The position numbers and the translations under genes were made by a program. A DNA stretch of 64,000 nucleotides from a virus: IMG/VR virus record IMGVR_UViG_3300042367_000228, positions 1 through 64,000 of that record. One strand, given 5' to 3'. The notes below the pieces were generated by a model. The model did not search any database. It saw only the letters and a program-made list of their open reading frames with translations, and was not told where the DNA came from. Of the stretch, positions 16,541-24,353 are shown in pieces (the stretch's first letter is position 1; each line of letters opens with the position of its first letter).

Positions 16541-16601
16541 CTATGTGTTTTGAATTTAACACACAGATTTTACTCTGTGTGTTATATAGCCTATGTGTTT
16601 T
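16541..16601 (-). promoter_or_regulatory. gp32 leader with competing hairpins, possible autoregulatory site
   Basis: Minus-strand order: AAAACACATAG (16601-16591), AACACACAG (16583-16575), an 8-base loop, CTGTGTGTT (16566-16558), another 8-base loop, then AAAACACATAG again (16551-16541), which runs into the ribosome site just before ATG 16531. CTGTGTGTT can pair perfectly with AACACACAG, or, with one G-U pair, with AACACATAG beside the AGGA. The two hairpins exclude each other. T4 gp32 represses its own translation through a leader structure, so this is a fitting candidate operator. Confidence 0.6.
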
Positions 16602-16679
16602 ATTACTAATATTTTTTGTGTTTTATACTTTAATATATAATGCCTTACTGTTAAAGTATGTGCGTATTATATACTCTAT

Positions 16680-16687
16680 TATTTATA
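16680..16687 (-). promoter_or_regulatory. TATAAATA late-promoter-like motif upstream of gp32
   Basis: Exact minus-strand TATAAATA, 149 bases before the gp32 ATG. It would give a leader of roughly 140 bases containing the competing hairpins. The other bases between 16602 and 16723 are A/T-rich and hold no gene that I can support. Confidence 0.55.
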
Positions 16688-16723
16688 TGAGCAAGAGAAA
16701 TCTTTCACTTTTTCATATTCTTT

Positions 16724-17728
16724 TTACCATTTTGCTAATTGTACTATTCTAGCTAAACTATCTTCATTTTTAAACGAAACTGATTCAGCAGTTTGTTGTT
16801 GTGTCGCTGTTCCTGGAAACACTGTTACACCTTCTGGTTTTTCCGGAGGTGGTGTTTGAATTGATTGGCCAGCTTCTTGTTGTTGAAGAGACCGTTGCAG
16901 CTGTCCAAGTGCAGAGCTATTATACGCTGATTGTTGGGCAGGTGCTGCCGGAGCTGGTGCTTGTTGGCTTTGGAATGCAGGAGTAATTGCCGCTGCGCCT
17001 GCCGGAGCTGGAGCCGGTGTTTGGGCTGGATTCATATTCTTAATTGCTGCATCATATGCTGCTTTTTGAGCAGGATCCGTCGGAACTGCAGGAGCAGGTT
17101 TACTAGGATCCATATTGTTAGTAGCTTGTACACCGGCATCACGTTTATCTGACTTTGCTTGCCAATCCATTGCTTGTTGTGTTTTAGGCCCCATAATGCC
17201 GTCAGCTTTAAGTGGATAACCTTTAGCAATTAAATCTTGTTGGATTTTTACTACTGCAGGATCTGGCTTAGCTGCAGGAGCTTGTTGCTTTTGTGCTGTT
17301 GTAGCTGCTGGTTTAGCTGCAGGAGCTTGTTGTTTTTGTTGTGCAACAGGTTTACCGCTTGTTCCTTGTTGCTGCGGTGCATTAACATCGATACCTGCCA
17401 TTTTTGCAGGATCTGTGTTATTCCAACCTTGTGCTACGCCTTGTCCAAAATTTTGAGCACCTTGAACAACAGTATTAGCTGCATTACTTGCTGCATTTTT
17501 CACAGCATCAACTGCGCCGCCTGCATGGTTATATGCATACTGCCCGGCATCAGCAATTGCGCGTGGAACAGCAGTAGCATATCCTGCTGCGCTGCCGAGT
17601 GCATTGCCCATTGATTGCATTATCCCGCCTTGCGGTTGCTGTGTTGCTTGTGCAGCTTCGTACATTGCTAACTTTTCATTTAGTTGATTAACTCTAAATA
17701 AAAGTGCGTTTTCTGTAATTTTTTTCAT
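16724..17728 (-). CDS. Peptidoglycan-binding-domain protein, paralogue A
   Basis: A 334-aa protein with one PG_binding_1-type repeat at about 156-191 (DPAVVKIQQDLIAKGYPLKADGIMGPKTQQAMD is its pattern; key elements LIAKGYP, GIMGPKTQQA). The rest is Ala/Gln/Pro-rich low complexity. The leader MKKITENALLFRVNQL and the tail EDSLARIVQLAKW are shared with the next gene, and the leader contains LxE-type sites that could be cut by a prohead protease. No lysozyme catalytic domain is seen. By place and build it could be a virion-carried protein that holds cell wall during entry, or a structural protein that reuses this fold. It ends before a gap leading to gp32. Confidence 0.75.
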   Translation of the reverse strand: MKKITENALLFRVNQLNEKLAMYEAAQATQQPQGGIMQSMGNALGSAAGYATAVPRAIADAGQYAYNHAGGAVDAVKNAASNAANTVVQGAQNFGQGVAQGWNNTDPAKMAGIDVNAPQQQGTSGKPVAQQKQQAPAAKPAATTAQKQQAPAAKPDPAVVKIQQDLIAKGYPLKADGIMGPKTQQAMDWQAKSDKRDAGVQATNNMDPSKPAPAVPTDPAQKAAYDAAIKNMNPAQTPAPAPAGAAAITPAFQSQQAPAPAAPAQQSAYNSSALGQLQRSLQQQEAGQSIQTPPPEKPEGVTVFPGTATQQQTAESVSFKNEDSLARIVQLAKW

Positions 17729-17730
17729 TG

Positions 17731-18675
17731 TTATCCTCTTGCTAGTTGAATGATTCTAGCTAAACTGTCGCCTTGACTAAATGTTACATGTTCTGCAATC
17801 GGATCTGCATGATCAAAATCTCCTTGCGTATTATCGAATGGTTCAGACGGAGCAATTGACTGATCCATGTCTGCTTTTAATTCATCATAACCTGTAATTC
17901 TATCTTGGGTATTAGCTGATTGATTTTCCCAATCAATTGCTTGTTGTGTTTTAGGTCCTAAGATACCATCGGCTTTAATAGGATAGCCTTTAGCTTGTAG
18001 TTCATATTGTAACTTTTGTACAGCTGGATCAAACTTAGCTTTAGGCGTTTTTGGTTGTCCTGCAGGATGTGGTTTATCAGCATGTGGTGCAGTACTATAA
18101 GGATGTACCGCATCTAAATCTGATGGTCCACTTAAATCATCTACCGGTGGATGATCTTGTGCATAGCTAGTATCAGATGGATTAAACTGATGTGCTTGCG
18201 GAGTCGGAGCAGCATATTCATGCGGTGCATTAAGCATACTGTTTGCAATATCGGGTGCATCACCTGCGCCAACTGATGCACTTTTTGCTGAAGGCATGTC
18301 GGCTACACCACCGCCGAATCTATCAATACCCCAATCATTTGCGTCTTGTGTAAACGTTTTATTTACGTGGTTTGAGATATCATTATATGCACCTTTTCCG
18401 ACTGCGCCAATCCCGCGGGCAATTTCTTTTGCAACTTTTGGACCTTGATTAATAAGTGGATCACCTATACTATGTCCAATTCCAGATGCTAAGTCGCCAA
18501 CTGCATTATTGACATTATCTTTACCTGTATTCATGTAGTCGCTAAAGTTTTGCATTGGATGTTCTGTTGCACCGATTACATTAGGAGCATCTCCGAATGC
18601 ACCTTCAATCAATGCCATTGTTTCTCTTAGAGATTTAACGGAATCTAGAAGTACGGTTTCTGAAATTCTTTTCAT
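17731..18675 (-). CDS. Peptidoglycan-binding-domain protein, paralogue B
   Basis: This 314-aa protein is a paralogue of the downstream gene: same leader pattern (MKRISETVLLDSVKSL against MKKITENALLFRVNQL), one peptidoglycan-binding repeat at about 216-252 (ELQAKGYP, GILGPKTQQAIDW) and the same tail (GDSLARIIQLARG). The leader carries LRE and LIE, matching the T4 prohead protease consensus. The middle is disordered, rich in Asp, Ser, Pro and His. The start has an AGGAATAATT ribosome site within the last 41 bases of the 775-aa gene, so it is co-translated. The duplicated pair differs mostly in the linker. Confidence 0.75.
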   Translation of the reverse strand: MKRISETVLLDSVKSLRETMALIEGAFGDAPNVIGATEHPMQNFSDYMNTGKDNVNNAVGDLASGIGHSIGDPLINQGPKVAKEIARGIGAVGKGAYNDISNHVNKTFTQDANDWGIDRFGGGVADMPSAKSASVGAGDAPDIANSMLNAPHEYAAPTPQAHQFNPSDTSYAQDHPPVDDLSGPSDLDAVHPYSTAPHADKPHPAGQPKTPKAKFDPAVQKLQYELQAKGYPIKADGILGPKTQQAIDWENQSANTQDRITGYDELKADMDQSIAPSEPFDNTQGDFDHADPIAEHVTFSQGDSLARIIQLARG

Positions 18676-20962
18676 AATTATTCCTCATTGTTTTATGCAT
18701 TTTATGTTTATCGATACTATCAAATTTGCGCTTGCCAAAACCTTCCATATCGATATCATCAGTGTTTAAGTTTTGATGTTTTACGCCTGCTAATCTTAAC
18801 ACATCGTTTTGTTCACGAGCATCTTCGCTTGGATCTAACTGATCAACTTTTTGCAATACTTCTCTAACATCTTCTTCTGATGCATTACTGTATTCACCAT
18901 CTTTAAAACCTTTAATTATTTTAGTTTTAACTCTAGTGCCTCCGATTGTAAAGTTGCGTTCTTCTTTATTCCAAAATCCAGCAATTGAATTTAAGATTTG
19001 GTCTTTACCTGAAATGTTTTCGTCTGCCGGTTCGCCGCCGTCGTGTTTATCTTCCATGTCACATTCACCAAATCCTGCCTCGCACGGAGTTAATCCGCTT
19101 TCTCTAATAGCATCACGAATAGTCATACCTTCTGCAAACATAGTTTCTAATGTTGCACCGGCTGCTTTAGCTTTAATAAACTTAGCTTTGATTTTAGCTT
19201 TCTTATGATTAATACCTTCTTGCATCGGCGGAGCTGGAGGGGGTACTTCACCTACTGGCGGAGCTGGAGGAGCGCCTGCTTCTGCACCTGGTTCGCCTTC
19301 TGGAGCTGGAGGAGCGCCTGCTTCTGCACCTGGTTCGCCTTCTGGAGGTAATTCTCCTTCCGGAGGCATTCCGCCTAAGTCTGGAGGCATTCCGCCACCT
19401 AGACCACCTAAGCCGCCACCCATATCAGGTGCGCCTTCTGGTGCTGGAGGAGCTGCTGGAGGAGCTGGAGGAGCAGATCCGTCTGCTGCTGGTGCCATGT
19501 CTTGTCCGCCGATGTTACCGTCACCAAATTGTAATTGAACTGCAACACCTGGATCGGTATATGTTACATATTGTTGTATTAACGGACGAACATCTAAGTC
19601 TGGGTCGATGTCTTTAAGTGAATCTAAAAAATCAGGATCGTCAATTAAACCAGCTAAACTTTGAATAGCATTAATGCCATCCGGTCCGCCACGTAATTCT
19701 TTTTCTAAAATTTTATTTAATTTGTCAATAGCAACTTTTTGTGAATCCTTGTTCGGACTAAAGAGTTCGTCTTTATCTTCAAGCATGATACGATTAATAA
19801 ATGATTCAAATGCAAGTTCTGGATCGAAACTTTCTTTTTTATGGCTTGTATAGCCTTTGTTTTTCATTGAATGTGCTAATGCCCAAGGATTATCGATCTC
19901 CTTGTGTTTTTTCATTGCTTTAACAGTTCCTTCCCAGCCTTTAGGTGCTTTTTCATCTAAGAAGTAATCTGACGATAATTCGCAAACTGGTAATTCGCTT
20001 TCGTCTACTATGTTGTATAAGAATGGGAATACAGTTTTCATTTCTTCATTAAAAGTACGTACTGTTAACCGATCAATCCAGTCATTCATAACAGTTTCTG
20101 GAATTGCTTTTTCTTCTTTTTCAATAAACGATTCTGCAAATTGTTGATAATATGAAGGACGTTGTAAGTTGTGTATTTCTTTTTTAACTTCTTCAATGCG
20201 CTCAATTACACGATCTGTAACATTGCCCATTGCTTCTGATAATTGAGATTGACGTCCGACATATCCTTTAAACTTACGTAAACTTGCTAGTTCTTCACTA
20301 AGTTTAGTAATGTGTTTGCCAATTGCATCGTATGGGTTTCCACCATGTTTAACATGTTCTGCTAGTGCTCGAGCACCTGGTAAATGTTTATAGGGGTATT
20401 TAAATCTTTCACCGTCTGCATTTTCAACGTAAATGCATTCGATGTGCATAGTACGTCCTGCAGCTAGTTCAGGGTTAATAGGCTGGTTATGTTTAACTAT
20501 TAACCGAGTTTCGCCTAAATTTTGGTAACTTATTCTAGAAGTCCCAAACATTTTACTTTCCATCATTGGTAATTCCTTGGGTTTTGCTTGAAACTGATAG
20601 TCTCGCTTGTCTAAGTTGCTTTTACCGATATTTTGTACATCAAAATTTAATAAGCGAGATTTAGCAAATTGTCTAAATGATCTTATAAATTTAAATGCAT
20701 TGTGATGTGTAGCCCCGGAGTCATCGTCAACTAAGTCTCCACTAACTTGTACTACAATACCATCATCTAAGTCTAGTGTAATAGCAATAGTTCCAAGTGG
20801 TTCTCCATTTTCTGTGTATTGAAACTCAAAAAATCTAGCACGAGGAATATCGACTTTCTTACTTAAGACTTCTGCATTTTCGTCTCCCATTTTAATATCT
20901 GAAAAACGTGTTTGTATTTTACCATAAAGGTCTTTAGCGATTTTGTTTAAATTATTGTCCAT
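18635..20962 (-). CDS. Large conserved protein with a Gly/Pro-rich hinge (775 aa)
   Basis: Function not known; similar large proteins occur in marine T4-like phages, probably virion components. Residues 1-130 form an alpha/beta domain, 150-400 a helical region with the small motif AMKKHKEIDNPWALAHSMKN, and about 485-575 a Gly/Pro/Glu-rich hinge with a perfect 14-residue tandem duplication. The C-terminal part (580-775) is charged and helical. The start is ATG 20962; an in-frame GTG lies 5 codons upstream. No Shine-Dalgarno sequence is seen, and GATAAATA is only 5 bases before the ATG. It follows TerL-C directly and leads into the two peptidoglycan-binding paralogues, forming one transcript. 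Confidence 0.75.
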   Translation of the reverse strand: MDNNLNKIAKDLYGKIQTRFSDIKMGDENAEVLSKKVDIPRARFFEFQYTENGEPLGTIAITLDLDDGIVVQVSGDLVDDDSGATHHNAFKFIRSFRQFAKSRLLNFDVQNIGKSNLDKRDYQFQAKPKELPMMESKMFGTSRISYQNLGETRLIVKHNQPINPELAAGRTMHIECIYVENADGERFKYPYKHLPGARALAEHVKHGGNPYDAIGKHITKLSEELASLRKFKGYVGRQSQLSEAMGNVTDRVIERIEEVKKEIHNLQRPSYYQQFAESFIEKEEKAIPETVMNDWIDRLTVRTFNEEMKTVFPFLYNIVDESELPVCELSSDYFLDEKAPKGWEGTVKAMKKHKEIDNPWALAHSMKNKGYTSHKKESFDPELAFESFINRIMLEDKDELFSPNKDSQKVAIDKLNKILEKELRGGPDGINAIQSLAGLIDDPDFLDSLKDIDPDLDVRPLIQQYVTYTDPGVAVQLQFGDGNIGGQDMAPAADGSAPPAPPAAPPAPEGAPDMGGGLGGLGGGMPPDLGGMPPEGELPPEGEPGAEAGAPPAPEGEPGAEAGAPPAPPVGEVPPPAPPMQEGINHKKAKIKAKFIKAKAAGATLETMFAEGMTIRDAIRESGLTPCEAGFGECDMEDKHDGGEPADENISGKDQILNSIAGFWNKEERNFTIGGTRVKTKIIKGFKDGEYSNASEEDVREVLQKVDQLDPSEDAREQNDVLRLAGVKHQNLNTDDIDMEGFGKRKFDSIDKHKMHKTMRNNYEKNFRNRTSRFR
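19259..19342. repeat. Perfect 42-bp tandem duplication within the 775-aa gene
   Basis: Positions 19259-19300 and 19301-19342 are identical. They encode two copies of a 14-residue Gly/Glu/Pro/Ala unit (GEPGAEAGAPPAPE pattern). The stretch is far more GC-rich than its surroundings, as expected of a Gly/Pro/Ala hinge, and is a likely site of length variation. Confidence 0.9.
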
Positions 20963-20967
20963 GTTTA

Positions 20968-20975
20968 TATTTATC
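20968..20975 (-). promoter_or_regulatory. GATAAATA motif 5 bases before an ATG
   Basis: Minus-strand GATAAATA overlaps the TerL-C stop region and lies 5 bases before the start of the 775-aa gene. The same geometry occurs before the 370-aa tube-like gene. It is either a promoter giving a leaderless message or an A/U-rich initiation element. Confidence 0.35.
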
Positions 20976-22083
20976 ACATATTAGAGGAAACAAATATTGG
21001 TAGAGGTGCTTCCCAGTCCTCAATTCTTTCTTCAATTCGCATTCTTTCAAATACCATAGGATCCCATTCTGCTAGTATATCAATCATTCTTACTACTAGT
21101 AATAGTGCTGCTACTAAGTCATCATGTTGCCCCGGTTTACCTTTAAAACTAATACCATGCGCAATAAAAGATTTCAATTCAGTAATTAATGGTTTACTGT
21201 TGATAGTCATTTTATCTTCTTCTACAAAATATTTTAATTTTGAACACGCTGCTATTTTATTATTAAAGGTAGTATTAAATCCTTTGCGGAATTTACGAAC
21301 ATGCCCTTTTCTGCCAGGTTCACTCACAAACAACCCTGGAAATGATTCTTCTCCTAAATTTTCAACTACTACTAACGCGCTTTCGCCTACGGTATTGTTT
21401 TCTATTGACCAATATATAGAATTATATTGATCATATCCTAATTCATCTTGAATGTATAATAGAATTTCTCTAAGTAACTTTACTTGTCCTTGAATAGGTG
21501 TAATGTTATGATGCCATTCTGCTACTTGATTCATCGATGGTAATTCAAAAACTGTTATTGCTGAAAAGTCACCACCAGTTCCTAAACTAGGATCTAATGC
21601 AATCAAGTATAAATTACCAGCTGTTGGAGCCTTATACCAACGTACTTGACCCATTTTCATTATAGGTTCTTTACCGTATAATTCTACTAACTTTAAACTG
21701 CTAATAAGAGTTTCGTCGTATACTAAAAATTCGCAATTTTTGATTAGAACGTTATTTGCATAATACCTGTGATTCTGTTCAACATTAAACAGATCGTATA
21801 CTGGTTCTTCATCTAACAGCCACTTAACAGACACGACATTATCAAGTTTGCCATTAACTAAAATTTTTTGTTTAGGCAATAATAATCTACCTTCTATCGG
21901 TTTAAACCCATTAAGAAAATATTTATGATCAGGAGTGCTTTTAAGTGAATGACGTTGTGTAGTTACATGAAGTATCTTTTTAACACCTTTAACTAAGATT
22001 CCGTCAAACTTGCTCCAGCCGGTGTCAGTTAGCACCGTTAATCCTAACTTATTTTTTATTAATTCTTCCGCGTGTAAATCCAT
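20974..22083 (-). CDS. gp17: Terminase large subunit C-terminal half fused to a split C-intein
   Basis: Residues 1-116 are a C-intein: TPDHKYFLNG is intein block B, and VYDLFNVEQNHRYYANNVLIKN-C covers blocks F and G, ending in Asn with Cys+1 (codon 21735-21733). Residues 117-369 are the nuclease half of TerL: ALDPSLGTGGDFSA (first acidic motif), IYWSIENN and HDDLVAALLLV (third motif). Splicing with the upstream N-half gives KFRREYG-CEFLVYDE, a continuous TerL sequence of about 530 aa. I recall the AceL-TerL split intein at the same CEF site. The penultimate residue is Lys rather than His. ATG 22083 has AAGGA upstream and lies within the endonuclease gene. Confidence 0.93.
   Translation of the reverse strand: MDLHAEELIKNKLGLTVLTDTGWSKFDGILVKGVKKILHVTTQRHSLKSTPDHKYFLNGFKPIEGRLLLPKQKILVNGKLDNVVSVKWLLDEEPVYDLFNVEQNHRYYANNVLIKNCEFLVYDETLISSLKLVELYGKEPIMKMGQVRWYKAPTAGNLYLIALDPSLGTGGDFSAITVFELPSMNQVAEWHHNITPIQGQVKLLREILLYIQDELGYDQYNSIYWSIENNTVGESALVVVENLGEESFPGLFVSEPGRKGHVRKFRKGFNTTFNNKIAACSKLKYFVEEDKMTINSKPLITELKSFIAHGISFKGKPGQHDDLVAALLLVVRMIDILAEWDPMVFERMRIEERIEDWEAPLPIFVSSNM
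21736..22083 (-). mobile_element. Split intein, C-terminal fragment (about 116 aa)
   Basis: The fragment starts MDLHAEELIKNKLG and ends ANNVLIKN. It contains the block B histidine (TPDH) and the terminal Asn. It pairs with the 31-aa N fragment at 22858-22950. The long C part with a very short N part is the atypical split described for the AceL-TerL intein. Confidence 0.88.
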
Positions 22084-22843
22084 CAAGTTCTGTTCCTTCT
22101 TTAAATTGTTTGTTAATTACTCCATTATTATACCAACACATGCCTCTCTTTGATATTTGTAATCTAGGAAGTCTTCCCTTAACAAATCCGTCAGGGCATA
22201 TATCTTTATAGGTCTCAATAACTCCATTATTAAACCATTGTTTGTCTTTTGCTGATCCAGGTTTTCCTTTTTTGGAGTCACTTATTTTTTTTGCTCTTAT
22301 AGGACATTTGTTAAACTCATAATAACCTGGTTGGCTTCTAACTAACAGTTGAGTTTCTCTTTCAGATTCAGACCATTTAGTACCTAATGTACGTCCACCA
22401 ATTCCTGGACGAGCGATACCTTTATTATATGGAATAGTTCCTTTTCTCTGAATACTCATTAATTGTTTGGTTTCTTCAGTATGTTTAAATCCAGTACACC
22501 CATCTCCGCCTAGTGTTTTATTTGTTAACGGGCCGGCATGATCAATTAATCGGCCGTACTGGTTAATCAGATCAATTTCAAGAGCCTTTGCTGCAGCATC
22601 TGTTAACTCAGTTTGATACATTTCTATAACCGGAGTTAGATTTTGCGCGACTAATCTAGAAATTACCGCAACTTTTAAATGATTACACGTAGTTTCTGCA
22701 GTTTCTGATAAATGATCTTTATATCGCCTACCGTGGCCCTTCCCAATATAAAACGGTTGATTTGCTAAAATACTCATATAACTTACTGTGATGTTAATTG
22801 GGGTTTTATAAATATATACATAATACATGCTAGTATTTATCAT
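22049..22843 (-). CDS. GIY-YIG homing endonuclease between the two TerL halves
   Basis: This 264-aa free-standing endonuclease is encoded between the N- and C-halves of terL. The GIY-YIG core is YYVYIYKTP then PFYIGKGHGRRYKDHL, with catalytic Glu in LEIDLINQYGR. A NUMOD3-like element follows (HTEETKQLMSIQRKG), and two W(F/Y)NNGV..GF..GR repeats fill the C-terminus (202-261). The first ATG is at 22843; a second at 22828 (MYYVYIYKT) also keeps the whole domain. The last 35 bases overlap the C-intein gene in another frame. Its likely target is an intein-free terL allele, so it would spread the split intein together with itself. Confidence 0.9.
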   Translation of the reverse strand: MINTSMYYVYIYKTPINITVSYMSILANQPFYIGKGHGRRYKDHLSETAETTCNHLKVAVISRLVAQNLTPVIEMYQTELTDAAAKALEIDLINQYGRLIDHAGPLTNKTLGGDGCTGFKHTEETKQLMSIQRKGTIPYNKGIARPGIGGRTLGTKWSESERETQLLVRSQPGYYEFNKCPIRAKKISDSKKGKPGSAKDKQWFNNGVIETYKDICPDGFVKGRLPRLQISKRGMCWYNNGVINKQFKEGTELDGFTRGRINKK

Positions 22844-22854
22844 TTCGTCATATA

Positions 22855-23781
22855 CTATGAACTTAATAATCGCATAATATCGCCCATTGTTAGTTTTTCA
22901 ATTTTTCCAGATGGCCATTTAACAGTTACAACTGAATCATGCACAATACAACCGTATTCACGTCTAAACTTTTCTTCACCTATACGACCGAGCTCTTCTT
23001 GTTTCCATTCTTCATCTCGATCTGGATGATCCCACCAGTCAGACCGGAACCCAGAAAATCCATTAATTCCGATCTTGTTTGGTTTTTCATTCCCAAACTC
23101 ATCAAAAAACTGTTGGCTTTCCTTCCATATAGTAGCAAATTGATCTTCGTCACTGTTTGGTGTAGAAGTAATAATACAACGTCCACCAGTTGCTAGTGTA
23201 GGTGATATAGAAGTCCAAAACTCTTCAGCAATGTTAGGTTGTAGGAAAGCAAACTCATCGCAATATAATAACGAAATACTCATACCCCGTCCTGTTGTGC
23301 CAGTAGTAGTTTGACTTACAATACGTGATCCATTATCAAATTCCATAGACCCTTTATTGTAACTTACTACACCTGCACGTAAGAAGTCTGGACATAGTTC
23401 GTATCCATAACGTATACGTTGCATAATCTCTTGAGCACCTGTGTACTTGTGCGCTGCGATTAAAATAGTTTGATCCGGGTGAAACATTGCATACCATAAT
23501 AAGTATGCAGATGCACATGTTGTTTTACCACTTTGACGCGGTAACATATTAATATTAAAACGATGAGCATGATAACAATTTAATAAGTTAACTTGATAAT
23601 CAAATGGTTGAAATAATAATTTACCTTTTACTGAATGTTGGATATGAAAGAAGTTTCTTGAAAAATGTAAAAATCCGTCAGCCGGATCCGAACACATTAA
23701 TATATCATTAATCTGTTGTTCGTCAAATTTTTCAGTCTTGTGTGCTTTTTTTGTAAGGACACCGTCTAGCGATTTACCCAT
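22855..23781 (-). CDS. gp17: Terminase large subunit N-terminal half fused to a split N-intein
   Basis: Residues 1-277 are the TerL packaging ATPase: Walker A PRQSGKTT at 81-88, Walker B LLYCDEFAF at 171-179 (D175, E176) and coupling motif TSTPN at 206-210. Residues 278-308 are a 31-aa N-intein starting CIVHDSVVTV and ending RLLSS before the stop. ATG 23781 (MGKSLDG) is chosen because AAGGA precedes it; the open frame reaches 16 codons further. The gene follows a strong terminator, so it probably has its own promoter or relies on readthrough. The product must trans-splice with the C-half to give active TerL, which pumps DNA into the prohead. Confidence 0.93.
   Translation of the reverse strand: MGKSLDGVLTKKAHKTEKFDEQQINDILMCSDPADGFLHFSRNFFHIQHSVKGKLLFQPFDYQVNLLNCYHAHRFNINMLPRQSGKTTCASAYLLWYAMFHPDQTILIAAHKYTGAQEIMQRIRYGYELCPDFLRAGVVSYNKGSMEFDNGSRIVSQTTTGTTGRGMSISLLYCDEFAFLQPNIAEEFWTSISPTLATGGRCIITSTPNSDEDQFATIWKESQQFFDEFGNEKPNKIGINGFSGFRSDWWDHPDRDEEWKQEELGRIGEEKFRREYGCIVHDSVVTVKWPSGKIEKLTMGDIMRLLSS
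22858..22950 (-). mobile_element. Split intein, N-terminal fragment (31 aa)
   Basis: Cys278 of the TerL N-half begins CIVHDSVVTVKWPSGKIEKL, the usual block A layout (Cys1, Asp5, hydrophobic strand, glycine turn). It is followed by a stop, then 11 bases to the endonuclease gene. As I recall, the AceL-TerL N-intein is 25 aa with similar order. Confidence 0.88.
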
Positions 23782-23812
23782 ATATAATCCTTTTTTTTGT
23801 ATTATGTATTTA

Positions 23813-23841
23813 CAAAAAAAAGCGGACATAATGTCCGCTTT
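23813..23841 (-). terminator. Strong rho-independent terminator before terL
   Basis: On the minus strand the stem AAAGCGGAC/GTCCGCTTT is followed directly by a run of eight T. It lies 20 bases after the 163-aa gene stop and 32 bases upstream of the TerL N-half start, separating the gp16 group from terL. Confidence 0.9.
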
Positions 23842-23861
23842 GTGATTAGTATTTGTATGTC

Positions 23862-24353
23862 TTATTTACGAGATTTAACATCTTCATATAACGATGCAAG
23901 ATGATTAACAAGAGACTCGTGGCGAATGTTCCACGGGTTGCCGCCACCTGCTTGTTTAGGAGCTTCTCCGCCTTTACTAAACATATCATTGCCTGTTGGT
24001 GTAACCGCATCGATATCGAATACTTTAGAGCCTTTGTCGCCTTGTTTAGAATTACCAAAGCTATCACCGATAACAATTTCTGCTTCATCATTGCCTAATA
24101 ATTTTTCATCGTCGTGAGGTGAGTGTGTAGGTTCATTGTCTGCATCACCGCCGATGCCTTTTAAAACATCAATTAACTCACGAATACCGTCTGCACCTTT
24201 ACTGTTAATAGTAAGATTCATGTTTAATGATTCATCGTGAGCAGGACCACTTTGTATAACAGCCGCCGGCATATCACCGCCGCATTCTTCAATTGATGTA
24301 TCTACACCTTCATCAATCTGATACATCTTTTGCATTAATTCTTTAAAATCCAT
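23862..24353 (-). CDS. Conserved virion-type protein upstream of terL (163 aa)
   Basis: Function not recognised. It is acidic and largely disordered in the middle (about 75-140, rich in Asp, Gly, Ser), with an ordered helix LTINSKGADGIRELIDVLKGI at about 48-68 and a C-terminal amphipathic helix ESLVNHLASLYEDVKSRK. The leader MDFKELMQKMYQIDEG has an IDE site that fits a T4-type prohead protease. It is co-translated with the 208-aa gene (shared base at 24353) and ends at a strong terminator. A prohead core or internal head protein is a reasonable guess. Confidence 0.65.
   Translation of the reverse strand: MDFKELMQKMYQIDEGVDTSIEECGGDMPAAVIQSGPAHDESLNMNLTINSKGADGIRELIDVLKGIGGDADNEPTHSPHDDEKLLGNDEAEIVIGDSFGNSKQGDKGSKVFDIDAVTPTGNDMFSKGGEAPKQAGGGNPWNIRHESLVNHLASLYEDVKSRK

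Noticed and set aside
16522-16752. Plus-strand 76-aa hydrophobic frame opposite the gp32 leader
   Set aside because: It looks like a membrane peptide only because the leader is T-rich; it lacks a ribosome site and covers regulatory DNA of gp32.
17237-17614. Plus-strand 125-aa Cys-rich frame
   Set aside because: It is the complement of an Ala/Gln-rich repeat region in a well supported peptidoglycan-binding gene; the cysteines come from GCA/TGC codon complement.
22806-22816. Plus-strand TATAAATA
   Set aside because: It lies inside the endonuclease gene with no plus-strand gene downstream, so it is probably chance in A/T-rich DNA.
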